From the NCBI GenBank assembly GCA_004376385.1, contig SOJY01000231.1:1-8297 (forward strand): a stretch of DNA of 8,297 nucleotides. Reading direction: 5' to 3'. The position numbers and the translations under genes were made by a program. Shown piece by piece: positions 7,556-8,297 of the stretch (position 1 is its first letter; each line of letters starts with the position of its first letter). The notes under the pieces were generated by a model that was given only the letters and a program-made list of their open reading frames with translations, was not told the origin of the DNA and ran no database searches. The DNA is from Candidatus Bathyarchaeum sp. (GTDB lineage: Archaea; Thermoproteota; Bathyarchaeia; Bathyarchaeales; Bathyarchaeaceae).

Positions 7556-7586
7556 AGTCGTACCGGCAAACGGTGTCAACCGTTAA
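7556..7586 (+). other. tRNA-Trp intron 2 (anticodon stem, 28/29)
   Basis: This is a 31-nt intron. The central helix is GACG (7550-7553) with CGTT (7581-7584), including one G-U pair. The bulges are ACA (7554-7556) and AAG (7585-7587). The intron helix is imperfect: GU with AC next to the bulge, then ACCG (7562-7565) with CGGT (7571-7574) closing a GCAAA loop. Removal joins AC to GGG, making the 5' half of the anticodon stem, ACGGG. This half pairs perfectly with CCCGT of exon 4; without the splice the stem has a mismatch. Confidence 0.8.
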
Positions 7587-7595
7587 GGGCTCCAG

Positions 7596-7654
7596 AAATA
7601 AGCATGGGTTTGCTGACCATACTCTGGGATGAAGAGATTCTGGAGCGAGGAGAA
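7596..7654 (+). other. tRNA-Trp intron 3 (canonical 37/38 site)
   Basis: This is a 59-nt intron at the usual archaeal site, right after G37. The central helix is CTCC (7590-7593) with GGAG (7649-7652). The bulges are AGA (7594-7596) and AAA (7653-7655), and the exon helix is GGG with CCC. I see no strong intron helix directly against the 5' bulge; instead the intron holds its own hairpin CTCT/AGAG (7622-7636). It contains the guide-like elements described separately. Cutting after the second bulge base gives A38 followed by CCCGT. Confidence 0.82.
7604..7651 (+). ncRNA. Possible degenerate box C/D guide inside tRNA-Trp intron 3
   Basis: A box D' CTGA lies at 7613-7616. The 8 bases 7604-7611 upstream pair with 7653-7660, and the fifth base before CTGA (G7608) faces C7656, which is tRNA position 39. 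A C'-like GGGATGA (6 of 7 against RUGAUGA) is at 7626-7632. Then TTCTGGAGC (7638-7646) pairs with nine bases over the anticodon loop. The base facing C34 (G7643) is exactly five before 7648, where AGGA sits in the place of box D. No convincing box C is visible at the 5' end. Intron-borne C/D RNAs methylating positions 34 and 39 are known for pre-tRNA-Trp of Haloferax; activity here is inference. Confidence 0.45.
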
Positions 7655-7660
7655 ACCCGT

Positions 7661-7688
7661 AGGGACGGGGATGAACTGTTCCGGGTAA
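7661..7688 (+). other. tRNA-Trp intron 4 (before variable loop, 43/44)
   Basis: This is a 28-nt intron and the cleanest motif of the four. The central helix ACCC (7655-7658) with GGGT (7683-7686) is perfect. The bulges are GTA (7659-7661) and AAA (7687-7689). The intron helix is GGGAC (7662-7666) with GTTCC (7678-7682), including one G-U pair. Cutting after the second bulge bases joins CCCGT to AGGTC, a classic archaeal variable loop, next to the T stem. Confidence 0.85.
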
Positions 7689-7722
7689 AGGTCGTCGGTT
7701 CAATTCCGGCCGGCCCCACCAC

Positions 7723-7740
7723 CTCTTTCAATCATTCTTT
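7723..7740 (+). terminator. T-rich stretch after tRNA-Trp
   Basis: Directly after the encoded CCA the sequence has short T clusters (CTCTTT, then ATTCTTT) with no hairpin. Such pyrimidine-rich tails usually end archaeal tRNA transcripts. A longer run, TTTTT, lies at about 7787. Confidence 0.4.
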
Positions 7741-7827
7741 GGACTTGAGACCAAATTCACTTCACAGTTCTCGATGCGGATGTCGTTTTTAGTAGATAGA
7801 ATTGTCTTGACTGCTTATTTGAAGACA

Positions 7828-8091
7828 TCAATCTGTTTTATGTTTCAAAAAAGTAGCTATGATAAAAGCAGACAATATGATTAATGCGGGTATAGCAATT
7901 ATGTTAATAAAAGGTAGAAACAGTTGCGTAAACTGAAGCAGTTGCGAGATGGGAATCACTAGAACGCCCAGAGCAATAATTGTAAAGCCGCTGACTAGTG
8001 GTAGTGGTGTCGGTGTTGTCACCCTTATTGGAGACGGGATGAAGTATTCTTCTGGAGTTGCTTCAATTGCTATAGGGGCAATACCTAACAT
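7828..8091 (-). CDS. Hypothetical small membrane protein
   Basis: This is an open frame of 87 aa from ATG. I do not recognise it. The first 30 residues are rich in Pro, Thr, Ile and Glu (EATPEEYFIPSP, TTPTPLPL). Two strongly hydrophobic segments follow (FTIIALGVLVIPI and FINIIAIPALIILSAFIIATFL), and the end is short and basic (KHKTD). That layout is coherent for a two-helix membrane protein with a positive-inside C-terminus. No Shine-Dalgarno site is visible, and an in-frame stop lies two codons upstream, so the start cannot move up. A and T richness alone can produce hydrophobic frames, so it may be spurious; no overlapping frame looks better. Confidence 0.5.
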   Translation of the reverse strand: MLGIAPIAIEATPEEYFIPSPIRVTTPTPLPLVSGFTIIALGVLVIPISQLLQFTQLFLPFINIIAIPALIILSAFIIATFLKHKTD

Positions 8092-8219
8092 ACATTAAAC
8101 GAGGAATCATTGCGCCTCATACATCCCAAATCATTTTGTTGGTTGACGAAAACAATGTTGGAGCAACTGTTGCAGTTATCCATTCTAAAAGACCTGAAAT
8201 GAACAAACAATTAACGGCT

Positions 8220-8297
8220 TTATGTGCACAAAAATCCTTTTTGCTGTTTTAGTAGCTTCTCAGCTTTCTTGGTTATCAATTCCCATGTGCGCTTAAC
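8220..8297 (-). CDS. Possible C-terminal end of a gene entering from the right
   Basis: On the minus strand, one frame is open from the window edge to TAA at 8220. It gives a 25-residue tail that is amphipathic and lysine-rich (WELITKKAEKLLKQQKG). It reads like the helical end of a real protein, but a frame this short is open by chance fairly often. Only sequence beyond the edge can settle it. The 8092-8219 stretch shows nothing else I can support. Confidence 0.3.
   Translation of the reverse strand, partial: VKRTWELITKKAEKLLKQQKGFLCT

Larger units (their letters stand above)
7498..7721 (+). tRNA. tRNA-Trp (anticodon CCA) with four predicted introns
   Basis: The ends give an acceptor stem GGGGCCG/CGGCCCC with discriminator A and an encoded CCA (7719-7721). 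The T arm is GTCGG, loop TTCAATT, CCGGC at 7694-7710. The space between is far too long for a normal tRNA. Removing 7515-7543, 7556-7586, 7596-7654 and 7661-7688 leaves five exons: 7498-7514, 7544-7555, 7587-7595, 7655-7660 and 7689-7718. These sum to 74 nt. The product has D stem GTCT/TGAC (three pairs plus a U-U mismatch), D loop AGCCAGGGA, anticodon stem ACGGG/CCCGT, loop CTCCAGA with anticodon CCA at 7592-7594, and variable loop AGGTC. All conserved positions (U8, A14, G15, G18, G19, A21, U33, TTC) are as expected. Each intron has a 4-bp central helix flanked by two 3-nt bulges, cut after the second base. The gene is certain to be a tRNA with introns. The four-intron solution is my own fold and fits too well to be accidental. 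Exons 3 and 4 are only 9 and 6 nt. Confidence 0.9.

Noticed and set aside
7551..7561. ACGAC next to GTCGT as an anticodon stem
   Set aside because: Only one base would remain in the loop, there is no U33, and it is not near the T arm.
7498..7721. RNase P RNA or another structured RNA instead of a tRNA
   Set aside because: The acceptor stem, T arm with TTCAATT loop, and encoded CCA are those of a tRNA. I found no RNase P conserved core.
8222..8296. 24-residue plus-strand frame resembling a signal peptide
   Set aside because: It is opposite a lysine-rich amphipathic frame, whose complement is always hydrophobic, and it has no promoter or ribosome site.
7722..8297. CRISPR repeats, insertion sequence or attachment site next to the tRNA
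   Set aside because: I saw no regularly spaced repeats, no terminal inverted repeats, no transposase or integrase, and no second copy of the tRNA 3' end within the window.

Overview
This window is archaeal chromosome. The evidence is archaeal-type PheRS alpha and beta subunits, an archaeal TrpRS, a type II methionine aminopeptidase, a protein I recognise as the archaea-specific DUF1512 family, TATA-box promoters with little or no leader, a solitary 5S rRNA, and a tRNA gene full of bulge-helix-bulge (BHB) introns. Moderate GC and heavy tRNA intron use suggest the Thermoproteota side, perhaps a Bathyarchaeia-like lineage. That placement is inference and was not tested by phylogeny.

Layout. From 71 to 4483, three aminoacyl-tRNA synthetase genes lie on the minus strand in the order trpS, pheS, pheT. 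pheT starts inside the end of pheS. A 119-base divergent spacer separates trpS from a plus-strand map gene (4603-5511). map converges on a two-gene minus-strand unit: a DUF1512 membrane-anchored protein (5928-7049), followed immediately by a small two-helix membrane protein with a zinc ribbon (5523-5918). A hairpin plus T-tract lies at the convergence point. A 239-base spacer holding the DUF1512 promoter follows, then a minus-strand 5S rRNA (7289-7405). Divergent from it, 92 bases away, is a plus-strand tRNA gene (7498-7721). The right end holds one possible small membrane protein on the minus strand and perhaps the tail of another gene.

The striking element is the tRNA. It is 221 nt long without CCA and makes no sense as one piece or as a normal single-intron tRNA. 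If four introns of 29, 31, 59 and 28 nt are removed, a standard 74-nt tRNA-Trp (anticodon CCA) remains, with complete acceptor, anticodon and T stems. Each junction falls after the second base of a three-base bulge next to a four-base-pair central helix, which is the rule for the archaeal splicing endonuclease. Two of the five exons are only 9 and 6 nt long. The intron at the canonical 37/38 site also carries two antisense stretches. One lies before a perfect box D' (CTGA) and the other before a degenerate box D, and their N+5 positions point to nucleotides 39 and 34. Those are the two positions known to be 2'-O-methylated by the intron-borne box C/D RNA of haloarchaeal pre-tRNA-Trp.

Functionally the window is a translation neighbourhood: charging enzymes for Trp and Phe, the Trp tRNA itself, 5S rRNA, and N-terminal methionine removal. 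The DUF1512 and zinc-ribbon pair is the uncharacterised part.
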